Shown here: positions 28,391 to 37,800 of the stretch, in pieces
Layout: each line of letters begins with the position of its first letter
Numbering within the stretch: the first letter of the stretch is position 1
Assembly (NCBI RefSeq): GCF_019665785.1
Contig: NZ_CP081149.1
Location: forward strand, 2,728,001 to 2,792,000
From: Deefgea piscis
Lineage (GTDB): Bacteria > Pseudomonadota > Gammaproteobacteria > Burkholderiales > Chitinibacteraceae
Direction of reading: 5' to 3'
Length of the DNA: 64,000 nt
Made by a program: the position numbers and the translations under genes
The notes under the pieces: model-generated
What the model was told of the DNA's origin: nothing
Seen by the model: the letters and a program-made list of their open reading frames with translations, nothing else
Database searches by the model: none

Positions 28391-28676
28391 ATTGCAAATA
28401 GTCACGAGCGCACTCTTTGCATTAGTGAGCGCATTTTTTATTCGCCACTGGAAGCTGACTCACTTACAAAACGACGTCAATGATATCCATGATGAAATTG
28501 GCCAACGCGTCAGCATTGAAACTTGGCAAGATGAAAATCATGCCCGTGTTCGCTACCGAGGCAGCCAATGGGATGCCGTTCTCGCTCATGATTGCCAACG
28601 CGGCCATGATGACCATTGGTACATCACAGCACAACACGGCGCAACACTAGAAATATCAAATAAGAAGCCACTTTAA
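28391..28676 (+). pseudogene. nfeD-like gene, 3' fragment
   Basis: Second part of the interrupted NfeD-like protein. Removing the IS and one ATTGCAAA joins PLPLQ to IVTSALFALVSAFFIRHW in frame, then a coiled linker (THLQNDVNDIHDEIGQRV) and the C-terminal OB-like NfeD domain with ARVRYRGSQWDAVL, the family V-x-GxxWxA motif. It ends 18 bases before the stomatin gene. A TTG at 28392 leaves an open frame, but the fragment would lack its first membrane helices. Promoter access to the downstream gene is probably altered by the insertion. Confidence 0.88.
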
Positions 28677-28694
28677 TCAGCCAAGGGAAACGTT

Positions 28695-29654
28695 ATGCCA
28701 TTTCAATTCACGTTAATTCTGCTCATTGCCGTTATTATTTTTATCGCCAAAACATTCAAAATCGTGCCGCAACAAACAGCCCTCATCATTGAACGATTAG
28801 GCCGATTTCATGCAGTACTTGCCCCTGGGTTAAATTTTGTCATTCCTTTTGTAGATCGTGTCGCCTATAAACATTCCCTCAAAGAAATCCCACTGGATAT
28901 TCCCAGCCAAGTTTGTATTACTCGTGACAACACACAACTTCAAGTTGATGGCATTTTATACTTTCAAGTTGTTGACCCAAAAATGGCATCCTACGGCACG
29001 TCAGACTTTGTAATGGCAATCAGTCAGCTAGCGCAAACGACCCTGCGCTCGGTCATCGGCAAGCTTGAAATGGATAAAACCTTTGAAGAGCGTGACGACA
29101 TTAATCGCACCGTTGTCGCGGCTCTAGATGAAGCTGCCACGAGTTGGGGGGTCAAAGTACTCCGTTACGAAATCAAAGATCTGACTCCGCCACAAGCTAT
29201 TTTGCATTCGATGCAACAGCAAATTACTGCAGAACGTGAAAAACGCGCCCGTATCGCCCAATCCGAAGGCGTTAAACAAGAACAAATTAACTTAGCTACA
29301 GGACAAAGAGAAGCTGCAATTCAAAAATCACAAGGTGATATGCAAGCCAATATCAATCAATCAGAAGGCGAGCGTCAAGCACAAATCAATCGCGCCTCAG
29401 GTGAAGCTGAAGCGCTACGCTTGGTTGCGCATGCAACAGCAGAAGCCGTTTCGGTCGTCGCCAAAGCCATCGAATCCCCCGGCGGACTAGAAGCCATTAA
29501 CTTAAAAGTGGCCGAACAATATGTATCTGCATTTGGCAATATCGCCAAAACCAGCAATACGATGCTCCTGCCTAGCAATGCTGCTGATGTTGCAGGCATG
29601 GTTGCTACTGCGATGAGTGTTGTGAAAGCTGCAAACAAAGAAAAAACAAACTAA
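28695..29654 (+). CDS. SPFH/stomatin-like membrane protein (QmcA/paraslipin type)
   Basis: A 319-residue SPFH (band 7) protein with one N-terminal membrane helix (FTLILLIAVIIFIAKTF), then the SPFH domain (VPQQTALIIERLGRFHAVLAP-type start, EIPLDIPSQVCITRDN, LEMDKTFEERDDIN) and a C-terminal Ala/Glu/Gln-rich coiled coil with repeats around QINLATGQREAAIQ and QINRASGEAEALR. These proteins form ring-like membrane scaffolds and pair with NfeD partners. Its NfeD partner gene directly upstream is split by IS66, so this protein may now act alone. Confidence 0.93.
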   Translation: MPFQFTLILLIAVIIFIAKTFKIVPQQTALIIERLGRFHAVLAPGLNFVIPFVDRVAYKHSLKEIPLDIPSQVCITRDNTQLQVDGILYFQVVDPKMASYGTSDFVMAISQLAQTTLRSVIGKLEMDKTFEERDDINRTVVAALDEAATSWGVKVLRYEIKDLTPPQAILHSMQQQITAEREKRARIAQSEGVKQEQINLATGQREAAIQKSQGDMQANINQSEGERQAQINRASGEAEALRLVAHATAEAVSVVAKAIESPGGLEAINLKVAEQYVSAFGNIAKTSNTMLLPSNAADVAGMVATAMSVVKAANKEKTN

Positions 29655-29683
29655 AGTAAATGCACCAACGCAGGAGCTTACTC

Positions 29684-30616
29684 ATGGCTGATGAAAAATT
29701 TCGTTTAGTAACCCGCAGTGACTTTGATGGTCTGGTTTGTGCTGTACTACTCAATGAACTTGAGATGATTGACGATATTTTGTTTGTTCATCCTAAAGAC
29801 ATGCAAGATGGCAAAGTCCCGATCACCAATCGGGACATCACCACCAATTTGCCCTATGTTGCTGCAGCTCATTTAGCTTTTGATCACCATTTTTCAGAAA
29901 CACTTCGCAACGATGGCCAACTTAACAATCATATTATTGATGCCAAAGCTCCATCAGCAGCGCGAGTCGTGTTTGATTACTACGGTGGCAAGAATCGATT
30001 TACTGACATCAGTGACGAAATGATGCAAGCGGTGGATAAAGCCGACTCAGCTGAATTTAGCCGTGATGAGATTTTAAATCCAAAGAATTGGGTGCTACTC
30101 AATTATCTAATGGATGCGCGAACTGGACTGGGGCGCTTTCGAAGCTTTCGGATATCTAACTACCAATTAATGATGGATTTGATCAAATACTGCCGTCATC
30201 ATGGTATTTCAGACATTCTTACATTGCCAGACGTCGTCGAACGCGTTGAGCTATATATGGAGCACGCCCCACTCGCCAAAGAGCAAATTCAGCGCTGTAG
30301 CCGAATTTATGACAATTTAGTGGTGCTTGATTTGCGTGAAGAAGAAACCATTTACGCCACCAATCGTTTTATGATCTATGCACTTTACCCACAATGCAAT
30401 GTTTCAATTCATGTGATGTGGGGCCTGCAAAAACAAAACACCGTTTTTGCCACCGGCAAGTCAATTATCAATCGTTCTTCACAAACCAATATTGGCGAGC
30501 TGATGCTTGAATACGGCGGCGGCGGTCATGAAAATGCCGGCACCTGCCAAATCGAAAACAATAAAGTCGATGAAGCATTGCGTGAATTAGCATTAAAAAT
30601 CACCGCTGATGGCTAA
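29684..30616 (+). CDS. DHH family phosphoesterase
   Basis: A 310-residue protein with DHH superfamily metal motifs: SDFDGLVCAVLL (motif I), the DHH motif in AFDHHFSETL, and the C-terminal GGGGHENAGTCQI of the DHHA1-type substrate domain. Members include exopolyphosphatases and nucleases for short oligonucleotides; the exact substrate is not readable, though the KSIINRSSQTNIGELM segment resembles DHH proteins annotated as exopolyphosphatase-like. ATG 29684 has CAGGAG upstream; an in-frame ATG at 29660 lacks one. It follows the stomatin gene by 29 bases, so co-transcription is likely. Confidence 0.88.
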   Translation: MADEKFRLVTRSDFDGLVCAVLLNELEMIDDILFVHPKDMQDGKVPITNRDITTNLPYVAAAHLAFDHHFSETLRNDGQLNNHIIDAKAPSAARVVFDYYGGKNRFTDISDEMMQAVDKADSAEFSRDEILNPKNWVLLNYLMDARTGLGRFRSFRISNYQLMMDLIKYCRHHGISDILTLPDVVERVELYMEHAPLAKEQIQRCSRIYDNLVVLDLREEETIYATNRFMIYALYPQCNVSIHVMWGLQKQNTVFATGKSIINRSSQTNIGELMLEYGGGGHENAGTCQIENNKVDEALRELALKITADG

Positions 30617-30638
30617 GCTCAACTCGACTTTCTAAACC

Positions 30639-30666
30639 AAATAATGCCGCCCTGCGGCATTATTTA
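30639..30666. terminator. Bidirectional terminator between converging genes
   Basis: AAATAATGCCGC pairs with GCGGCATTATTT around CCT. It serves the DHH gene on plus and overlaps the end of the ArnD-like gene on minus. Confidence 0.75.
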
Positions 30667-31551
30667 TTTTGGATATCTCGCGCCCTGCGTCGCCAACACA
30701 CCATAGCGACCAATACAGGGCTGATAATCCACTTCATGATAAGGAATCAATGCTTGATCAAGCTGTTGGTATAAATCGCCCAACGCCACCACCTGATATC
30801 CTTGCTCAATCCAACCTTTGAGCAAACGCATAAAATCATCCGCAGCCTGAATGCCATCAAAATCAGCCGCAGCGTTATATACATGTCCCCAAGGGCTTTC
30901 GTTTTGCGTTTGTGACAAAATCGACTCAACCCGCTCATGGCTTGGCAATTCTTCTAGCATCGGCAAAGTAACTGGAAGTTGTAAGCAGCGCGATGTTTCA
31001 GCATTGACCACCGGCCAAAATGGATGGCTTCCACGGGTATCGCTAGCAAAGCGCCAGCCCATCATCTGTTCAAAGCGATACACGGCCTTATTGGCCTGCC
31101 AGCCCTTGGCTGAAAACGCGACAGGCTCACCTTTCATGCTTTGAGTAAACTGCGCATAGGCCTGTTTTAAATGCTCAGCAGTCATCTCTGCAGGCAGTGA
31201 TCTAATCTCGTTTTGCCAAACATCATTGCGTAGTGGTCGCAAAGCATGCTCAAACGAATCCAAGTCTTGCCGTGCCAACGCTGCAGTTTTCGTGAGTGAT
31301 GGGGCTGGCCATAAAGCCCCCCGACATAAGGCCTTAACACCAAAGCGGTGCTTCAACGCCAGCATACTTGAACCGGAGACTCGCCTTAAGCGACTGCCTG
31401 GGAGTAAAAAACGACCGTTCTTTTCTACCCCTAAAGACCAAAAAAAAGTCGCACCACACGCATGCTCAGTTAAAATTTGCTGCAATCGAGGCAAGCCTCG
31501 TTCCATGGCCGATAAATTATCGACATCAATCTTTAAAGCAATTAGTTTCAT
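30664..31551 (-). CDS. ArnD-like polysaccharide deacetylase family protein, active-site motif degenerate
   Basis: A 295-residue protein whose start MKLIALKIDVDNLSAMERG, followed by LPRLQQIL, ATFFWSLGVEKNGR and LCRGALWPAP, follows ArnD (undecaprenyl-phosphate aminoarabinose deformylase) closely; AKGWQANK and ASDTRGSHPFWPV also match. ArnD deformylates the lipid-linked sugar used to mask lipid A. The metal-binding aspartate in KIDVDN is kept, but where ArnD has LHAWDHHAW this protein reads EHALRPLRNDVWQ: the first His is present and the second is not. Activity is therefore doubtful. No arnA, arnB, arnC or arnT is in the window. Start 31551 is chosen over the longer frame to 31632, whose first 27 residues are unlike the family. 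Confidence 0.75.
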   Translation of the reverse strand: MKLIALKIDVDNLSAMERGLPRLQQILTEHACGATFFWSLGVEKNGRFLLPGSRLRRVSGSSMLALKHRFGVKALCRGALWPAPSLTKTAALARQDLDSFEHALRPLRNDVWQNEIRSLPAEMTAEHLKQAYAQFTQSMKGEPVAFSAKGWQANKAVYRFEQMMGWRFASDTRGSHPFWPVVNAETSRCLQLPVTLPMLEELPSHERVESILSQTQNESPWGHVYNAAADFDGIQAADDFMRLLKGWIEQGYQVVALGDLYQQLDQALIPYHEVDYQPCIGRYGVLATQGARYPK

Positions 31552-31694
31552 TTGAGATTCGAGAAAAACAAGGGCAACAAAGCGTAAGCAGCACGCTTGA
31601 CAGGCTGGTAGTGTACTACGAGAAGGGGTCAAACTGCTGCAATTGAATCGCCATGTAAATCAAATGCAGCAGTAAGGGTCAAGTTGAATAAAGC

Positions 31695-32012
31695 TTATTG
31701 GTAGACCTGAATAATCTCCAAACCCAATTCATATAACTGCAATGCGGCAACGCGATGACTACGTTTAACACGAACTCGAGCAGAAAATGGCTCATTGCGT
31801 AAATCAAACGCCTGCACCGGCATAATGAAAATATCAAACTCCTCATCTGGGCGTGGCACGTACATTGTTTGTATTGTCATTCCAGTTACACTCAAATCAA
31901 TACAATCGCCATAAAAAGGCAAGCCCAAACCCAAAGGACGAATTTTAACTTTGCAGCACACTTGCATTCGTAAAGCAACGCGCTGATCTTGCTCACGCAG
32001 GCCAATTTTCAT
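31695..32012 (-). CDS. PilZ domain protein (c-di-GMP binding)
   Basis: A 105-residue stand-alone PilZ-type domain. The c-di-GMP-binding arginines are in QRVALRMQV (RxxxR), and the second motif is CIDLSVTGMTI (D-x-S-x-x-G), followed by beta strands to FSARVRVKRS and ELGLEII. PilZ proteins relay the second messenger to motility, pili or polysaccharide systems. No cyclase or phosphodiesterase gene lies nearby, so the target is unknown. It is monocistronic on the minus strand. Confidence 0.83.
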   Translation of the reverse strand: MKIGLREQDQRVALRMQVCCKVKIRPLGLGLPFYGDCIDLSVTGMTIQTMYVPRPDEEFDIFIMPVQAFDLRNEPFSARVRVKRSHRVAALQLYELGLEIIQVYQ

Positions 32013-32395
32013 ATTTACGCTCTTATCGTCAAACGGCAGCTAAAGTCACTATTGCAGCTTAAAGCCCACTTCATTAAATGCAAAGCACCGAATATCAGAC
32101 CACGGCAAAAAGTCGACACCCTTCTCCAAGCCAAGCAAACCGCCAATAAATCACCACAAACCCCCAACACCGCGAAAACCCAAACGAACCTTCGTCCAAT
32201 GCCAATACCATTTTTCTAGATTAAAACCATTTTTTTGATACTTTTTTAAATTTTTTTAACACGATTTAATCAACTGATTCATAAACACTTTCTAACAAAA
32301 CAACCATAAAATCGCACTTAGCCAACGATTTTTAATTACAAAAGTGGTTGACGACCGAATCTGAAAATGATTTAATTCGGCCTCTCTCGAACGAG
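32013..32395. other. Intergenic region ahead of the tRNA array
   Basis: A 383-base AT-rich gap. It contains the upstream control region of the tRNA array and its promoter at 32348-32376. A plus-strand open frame here (31989-32219) has no ribosome site or recognisable content and is not called. Confidence 0.6.
32348..32376 (+). promoter_or_regulatory. Promoter of the tRNA-Val/tRNA-Asp array
   Basis: TTGACG (32348-32353) and TTTAAT (32371-32376) with 17-base spacing, putting transcription start near 32383, a few bases before the first tRNA; the following TTCGGCC is a GC-rich discriminator as in stable RNA promoters under stringent control. Confidence 0.7.
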
Positions 32396-32471
<76 letters not shown>

Positions 32472-32600
32472 GTTTTTTAGTTTTTGCTTTTAATAGCTAA
32501 AAACTTTTGTAGTGCAATACCACTGCGGATAGTCAGTTCAAGCGGCGTAGATTAGCTCTTTGAATTGTGTTGATGCAGCGTAGCATATTAATACCACTGC

Positions 32601-32677
32601 GGAGTGGTAGTTCAGTTGGTTAGAATACCGGCCTGTCACGCCGGGGGTCGCGGGTTCGAGTCCCGTCCACTCCGCCA
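32601..32677 (+). tRNA. tRNA-Asp (anticodon GTC), copy 1
   Basis: 77 bases with acceptor GGAGTGG/CCACTCC, discriminator G, anticodon loop CTGTCAC, T-loop GGTTCGAGTCC and encoded CCA. Identical to the copies at 32895, 33217 and 57913. Confidence 0.97.
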
Positions 32678-32690
32678 CTAGTTTCAAAAT

Positions 32691-32766
<76 letters not shown>

Positions 32767-32894
32767 GTTTTTAGTTTTTGCTTTAAATAGCTAAAAACTT
32801 TTGTAGTGCAATACCACTGCGGATAGTCAGTTCAAGCGGCGTAGATTAGGTCATTGAATTGTTTTGATGCAGCGTAGTATATTAATACCACTGC

Positions 32895-32971
32895 GGAGTG
32901 GTAGTTCAGTTGGTTAGAATACCGGCCTGTCACGCCGGGGGTCGCGGGTTCGAGTCCCGTCCACTCCGCCA
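32895..32971 (+). tRNA. tRNA-Asp (anticodon GTC), copy 2
   Basis: Identical to the copy at 32601, in the second tandem unit. Confidence 0.97.
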
Positions 32972-32984
32972 CTAGTTTCAAAAT

Positions 32985-33060
<76 letters not shown>

Positions 33061-33216
33061 GTTTCTATTAAGTTGTTTTCAACAGTGTCGACTAGCCTGT
33101 TAAACAATTTATTATGCAGATCAGTTTATCTTTACCACTGCGGAGTGGTAGTTCAAGGCGGCGTAGATTAGCAACTTGAAACACTCGGCAAAGACAAGTT
33201 TAGTTAGTACCACTGC

Positions 33217-33293
33217 GGAGTGGTAGTTCAGTTGGTTAGAATACCGGCCTGTCACGCCGGGGGTCGCGGGTTCGAGTCCCGTCCACTCCGCCA
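33217..33293 (+). tRNA. tRNA-Asp (anticodon GTC), copy 3
   Basis: Identical to the other Asp copies; last gene of the array. A truncated 5' Asp fragment lies 62 bases upstream of it (33142-33155). Confidence 0.97.
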
Positions 33294-33399
33294 AATCCCA
33301 TCCAGCATCCTGTTGTTTCTCCTCGTATTTACTTAAAATTTCATATTCAAGACATAGCAATCACGTTAAGATTGCAGCCATTCTATCCATTCAAATGGC

Positions 33400-34653
33400 A
33401 TGTGCTCATTGCTTATGACCCCAAATCCGTCTACGTCAAAACTCAAAGCACGCAGTCAAATTGGGCCCGTACGCTTGCTCATTTATATCGCCATCAGCAT
33501 GAGTCTGTTTATTTTGATAATGACTTTTGCGGCGCAAAGCCAGACCACATCAAGCCAAGTGTTGATTGGCATTAATTTGGTGTTAATTTTAGCCACACTG
33601 ATCACCGCACTAATTATTTCAAAACCCAAGCCAGAAAAAGCCCCAGCAATTAGTCAACACAGCACGATTGTTCCTCCAGCTCAAGCCACAGATACACTCG
33701 CCGCTTTACCTGACTTAATTTGGACCATCGACTATGCCAGTCGTCGTGTCACCGCACAAAACCAAGCGCTTAACGACAATCACCCCGACGGCGTAGCGCA
33801 AAGCAAGCTGGCCATCTTGTTTCCTGCGCGTGTTTCACGCCAATTTTTAGAATGTTTAATTAAGATTCAAAACACCCAAACCGCACAACGTTTTGAGTAT
33901 CAGTTAGACAATACCGAAATCACTTTTGAAGCGCGCTTAGCCCCGCTCACTTCGCGCAGTTGCGTGGTGATTATTCGTGACATCTCCACCACCAAAGCGA
34001 TTGAAGCTGCGCTTTTTCAACAACAACGCTTTACTCAACAAATTTTAGATGCCAATCCTAGTCTAATTTTTGTTCGAGACAAGCACCGCCGGTTTTTATT
34101 GGTCAATCAAGCAACGCAATCCTTACTCGGGCATGAGCTGCTAGTCCAATCGCATATGGGCCTAGACGAAGATACCTCCATCCTAACTGCTGGCGACGAG
34201 GATGTATTGCAATATGGCAATACTGTGCGACTAGAAGATCACTGCACACTACATAATGGGCGCACGCATTGGTTTGACCTCACCAAAATTCCGCTGGAGC
34301 GTGAAGGGCAAATTTATATTTTGACCATTGCCATCGACATCACGCATCTGAAAGAATCCGAACAAGCTCAAGTCGGCACCAGCCATCTGGTGCGCGCTAT
34401 GGCCGACGTATTGCCTCAGCCTTTCTTATTGGTTGAAAACGAAATCATTCAATTTGCCAATGTTGCCGCCTGCACCCGTCTTGGCCTAAGTGCAGATCAA
34501 ATCATTGGTGAGTGCATTAGCCAACTGGCGATGGGTGAAAATAAATACGCCAATCTCACGCACCTAAAAACCCCGCAAGGCGAAGCCATTCATTGCGAGC
34601 TGTATAAAGTGGATCGTGGCAATCAAAATACCCACTTAATTACGCTGCATTAA
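33400..34653 (+). CDS. Membrane-anchored PAS-domain protein without output domain
   Basis: A 417-residue protein with two N-terminal membrane helices (VRLLIYIAISMSLFILIM, then VLIGINLVLILATLITALII) and three PAS-type segments in the cytosol: one beginning DTLAALPDLIWTIDYASRR, one with the clear PAS/PAC pattern QILDANPSLIFVRDKHRRF ... WFDLTKIPLEREG and IAIDITHLKESEQAQ, and a last one from MADVLPQPFLLVENEIIQF. No histidine kinase, GGDEF, EAL or methyl-accepting domain follows; the frame stops in the third PAS. It may be a sensor that signals by protein contact or a kinase or cyclase that lost its end. A start at 33415 is equally possible; neither has a good ribosome site. Confidence 0.75.
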   Translation: MCSLLMTPNPSTSKLKARSQIGPVRLLIYIAISMSLFILIMTFAAQSQTTSSQVLIGINLVLILATLITALIISKPKPEKAPAISQHSTIVPPAQATDTLAALPDLIWTIDYASRRVTAQNQALNDNHPDGVAQSKLAILFPARVSRQFLECLIKIQNTQTAQRFEYQLDNTEITFEARLAPLTSRSCVVIIRDISTTKAIEAALFQQQRFTQQILDANPSLIFVRDKHRRFLLVNQATQSLLGHELLVQSHMGLDEDTSILTAGDEDVLQYGNTVRLEDHCTLHNGRTHWFDLTKIPLEREGQIYILTIAIDITHLKESEQAQVGTSHLVRAMADVLPQPFLLVENEIIQFANVAACTRLGLSADQIIGECISQLAMGENKYANLTHLKTPQGEAIHCELYKVDRGNQNTHLITLH

Positions 34654-34662
34654 GCCTTCTAG

Positions 34663-34842
34663 CTAGGGTCTGTTGACGTTTGGTTTCCCGCCGCGCTGGA
34701 GCGCTTTGGGTTTGGCGGCTTTTGGCCTGATGCTGCGTTACAAAGCGCTGGCGTAGAATGACTACGCTACGCGCTTCGTGCCTTGCCTCAGGCCAAAATC
34801 CGCGCAAACGCGGTTGGCAAACTAAACGTCAACAGACCCTAG
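34663..34842. mobile_element. 180-base MITE-like palindromic element
   Basis: The two ends are a near-perfect 19-base inverted repeat, CTAGGGTCTGTTGACGTTT at 34663-34681 and its complement at 34824-34842. Inner parts continue to pair imperfectly: TTTTGGCCTGA near 34720 against TCAGGCCAAAA near 34788, around a centre with AGCGCTGGCGTAG and CTACGCGCT. It codes for nothing. CTAG at both outer borders could be either the end of the repeat or a 4-base target duplication. A related end, CTAGGGTCTATTGACG, occurs alone at 48974-48989. Confidence 0.7.
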
Positions 34843-34898
34843 AATCAGCGAGCAACATGCTAAAATTGCTGCTTTAGTGCCTTTTAAGCCTCGCTGCA

Positions 34899-37800
34899 AT
34901 GAATCTGGATTTTCGCGCCCTACGCGCACACATCGCTGACTGTCTATCCAATGACTACCCCACGCTTTCTCGCCAACTCCAGCAATGTGGTGATCGGCAG
35001 AAAAAGCAGCAAGATTTCGCGCCGCAACTGGCCGAGCTGACAGCCGGAATCGAGAGATCTCTCGCCAAGGCCCAGCTTCGCCGAGAAAGCCTACCCAAAC
35101 CTGAATACGACGACAGTCTGCCCGTCAATCAGCGGCGCGATGAAATTAAAGCAGCGATTGCCAAGCATCAAGTAGTGATTATTTGCGGCGAAACCGGCTC
35201 GGGTAAAACCACCCAATTACCGAAAATTTGCCTTGAACTGGGCCGTGGTGTCCGTGGACTGATTGGTCACACTCAACCACGTCGCCTTGCAGCGCGCTCG
35301 GTGGCCAGCCGTATCGCGCAAGAGCTGCATAGCGAAACCGGCAGCATCGTCGGCTATAAAGTGCGCTTTACTGATAAAAGTTCACCATCGTCGTACATCA
35401 AATTGATGACCGATGGGATTTTGCTTGCCGAAACGTTGTCTGATCGCTACCTCAATCAATACGACACTATCATCATCGATGAGGCGCACGAACGCAGCTT
35501 AAATATTGATTTCCTGCTCGGCTACCTCAAACAATTACTCCCGCGCCGCCCAGACCTCAAAGTCATCGTCACCTCGGCGACCATTGACTCGGATCGCTTT
35601 AGCCAGCATTTTAACAATGCGCCGGTACTCGAAGTCTCAGGTCGCACCTTCCCGGTCGAAGTGCGCTACAAAGCACTGGGCAGCACCGATGAAGACGACC
35701 AAGAAATCGAAATGGAAGAAGCCATCGCTCAAGCGGTGGATGATTTGTGGCGTAAAGACGGTAGCGGCGATGTGCTGGTGTTTTTACCCGGCGAGCGCGA
35801 AATCCGCGAAACAGCCGAAGAATTACGCAAAGCCAAGCTGCGTGATGCTGAAATTTTGCCGCTATTTGCCCGACTCTCCAATGAAGACCAGCAGCGGATC
35901 TTTCGCCCCAGCAGCACTGGCCGACGTATCGTGCTGGCGACCAATGTGGCCGAGACGTCCCTCACAGTACCCGGCATCCGCTATGTAATCGACAGTGGCC
36001 AAGCGCGAATTAACCGCTATAGCCCACGCGCCAAAGTCGAACAATTACTGATCGAAAAAATCTCACAAGCGTCAGCTCGCCAGCGCGCTGGTCGATGCGG
36101 GCGCGTCGCCAGCGGTATTTGCGTGCGCTTGTATTCTGAACAAGATTTTTTGCTGCGTTCGGAATTTACCGACCCAGAAATTACCCGCTCCAGTTTAGCT
36201 GGCGTTATTTTGCGCATGGCCGCGCTTAAACTGGGCAATGTCGATCAGTTTCCATTTTTAGAAGCGCCGTCGAGCAAACTCATCTCTGATGGGTATCAAC
36301 AGCTACGCGAACTAGGCGCTGTTACCGAGAGTGATACCCTCACTGATATTGGCCGACAATTGTCCCGCCTACCGGTAGACCCACGCGTTGGCCGCATGCT
36401 GCTGGCAGGGCGTGATGAGGGTTGTCTCAAAGAAATGCTGATTATTACCTCGGGCCTGTCGCTGCAAGATCCACGCGAGCGTCCGTATGATGCGCGCGCT
36501 GCAGCCGATCAAGCGCATGCCAAGTTTAATGAAGAAAAATCCGACTTTTTATCCTATCTGCGTTTGTGGGATTTCTTTGAAAAACTACTGGCCGACAAAA
36601 CCACCAACCGCCAATTAGTACAAGATTGTCACCGCTCGTTCTTGTCCTACCTGCGCTTACGTGAATGGCGCGAGCTACACAAACAGTTGTCCGATATGGT
36701 GATTAGCGATGAAGCTGCCGATTCGCGCAGCCGCAGCGCACCGTTTCGCCTGAACGAAAAGCCTGCGACATTTGAGCAAATTCATAAAGCTTTAATTACT
36801 GGTTTGCTTGGCAACTTGGGCTTTAAACAACCGGAAAACGACGAATACCTTGGTGCTCGTGGCCTTAAATTTAATGTGTTTCCCGGCTCTAGCCTAAAAA
36901 AAGCCCGTCCCAAATGGATTGTTGCCGCGGAATTGGTGGAAACCAGCAAGCTGTACGCACGCTGCGTTGCAGTGATTGAACCGGAATGGGTAGAAAAACT
37001 CGCGCCGCATCTGATCAAAAAACAATATTTTGATCCGCACTGGAGCAAAGACAGCGCGCAGGTAAATGCATCCCTACGTATCACGCTGTATGGCTTACCG
37101 ATTGTTGCGCGCCGGCAAGTACACTACGGGAGCATCAATCCCGTTGAAGCGCGCGAGATGTTTATTCGCGAAGCCTTAGTGCGCTTTAATTACAACTCAA
37201 AAGCCAAGTTTTTTGAGCATAACTTTGCCATGCTGCTCGACGTTGAAGAGCTCGAGCACAAAGCGCGCCGCCAAGACGTCTTAGTCGATGAAAATGCCTT
37301 ATTTGCTTTTTTTGACAGCCGCATTCCACAAGACATAGTCAATGGCGCAGGCTTTGAAGCTTGGCGTAAAGGTGCAGAAAAACTCAATCCGCAACTGCTG
37401 TATCTGCAAAAAGACGATTTAATGCAGCACAGCGCAGCGGCGGTGACTGAGGAGCAATATCCTGAGTTCTTCCGACTACATGATGTCAAACTGCCTCTGG
37501 GGTATCGCTTTGAACCCGGCCATATTCTTGATGGTGTGACCATTACCCTGCCCTTGCATTTACTGAATCGCGTCAATCACGCCACTTTTGAATGGCTGGT
37601 ACCGGGGCTGATTCGCGAAAAAATCACGCTATTGATTAAGTCACTCCCCAAATCAATCCGCCGCCTTTGTGTACCGGTGCCTGAATTTGCCACCAAAATG
37701 CTCACGGCACTGGAAACAGCCAGCCGTGAAGAGCCGTTATTACCGCAACTGGCGCAATGCATTACACGTGGTGTGGGGCAACCCGTGAGCGCTGACGAGC

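Noticed and set aside
31989..32219. Plus-strand 76-codon frame between the PilZ gene and tRNAs
   Set aside because: No ribosome site, low-complexity Lys/Thr/Asn/Pro content, overlaps the start of the PilZ gene.
33121..33360. Minus-strand frames across the tRNA-Asp genes
   Set aside because: They translate tRNA genes; the WTGLEPATPGVTGRYSNQLNY type peptide is a well-known artefact of tRNA-Asp/flank translation.
34663..34842. Palindrome as a transcription terminator of the PAS gene
   Set aside because: Far too long, with inverted ends and no T run; a related end elsewhere favours a mobile element.
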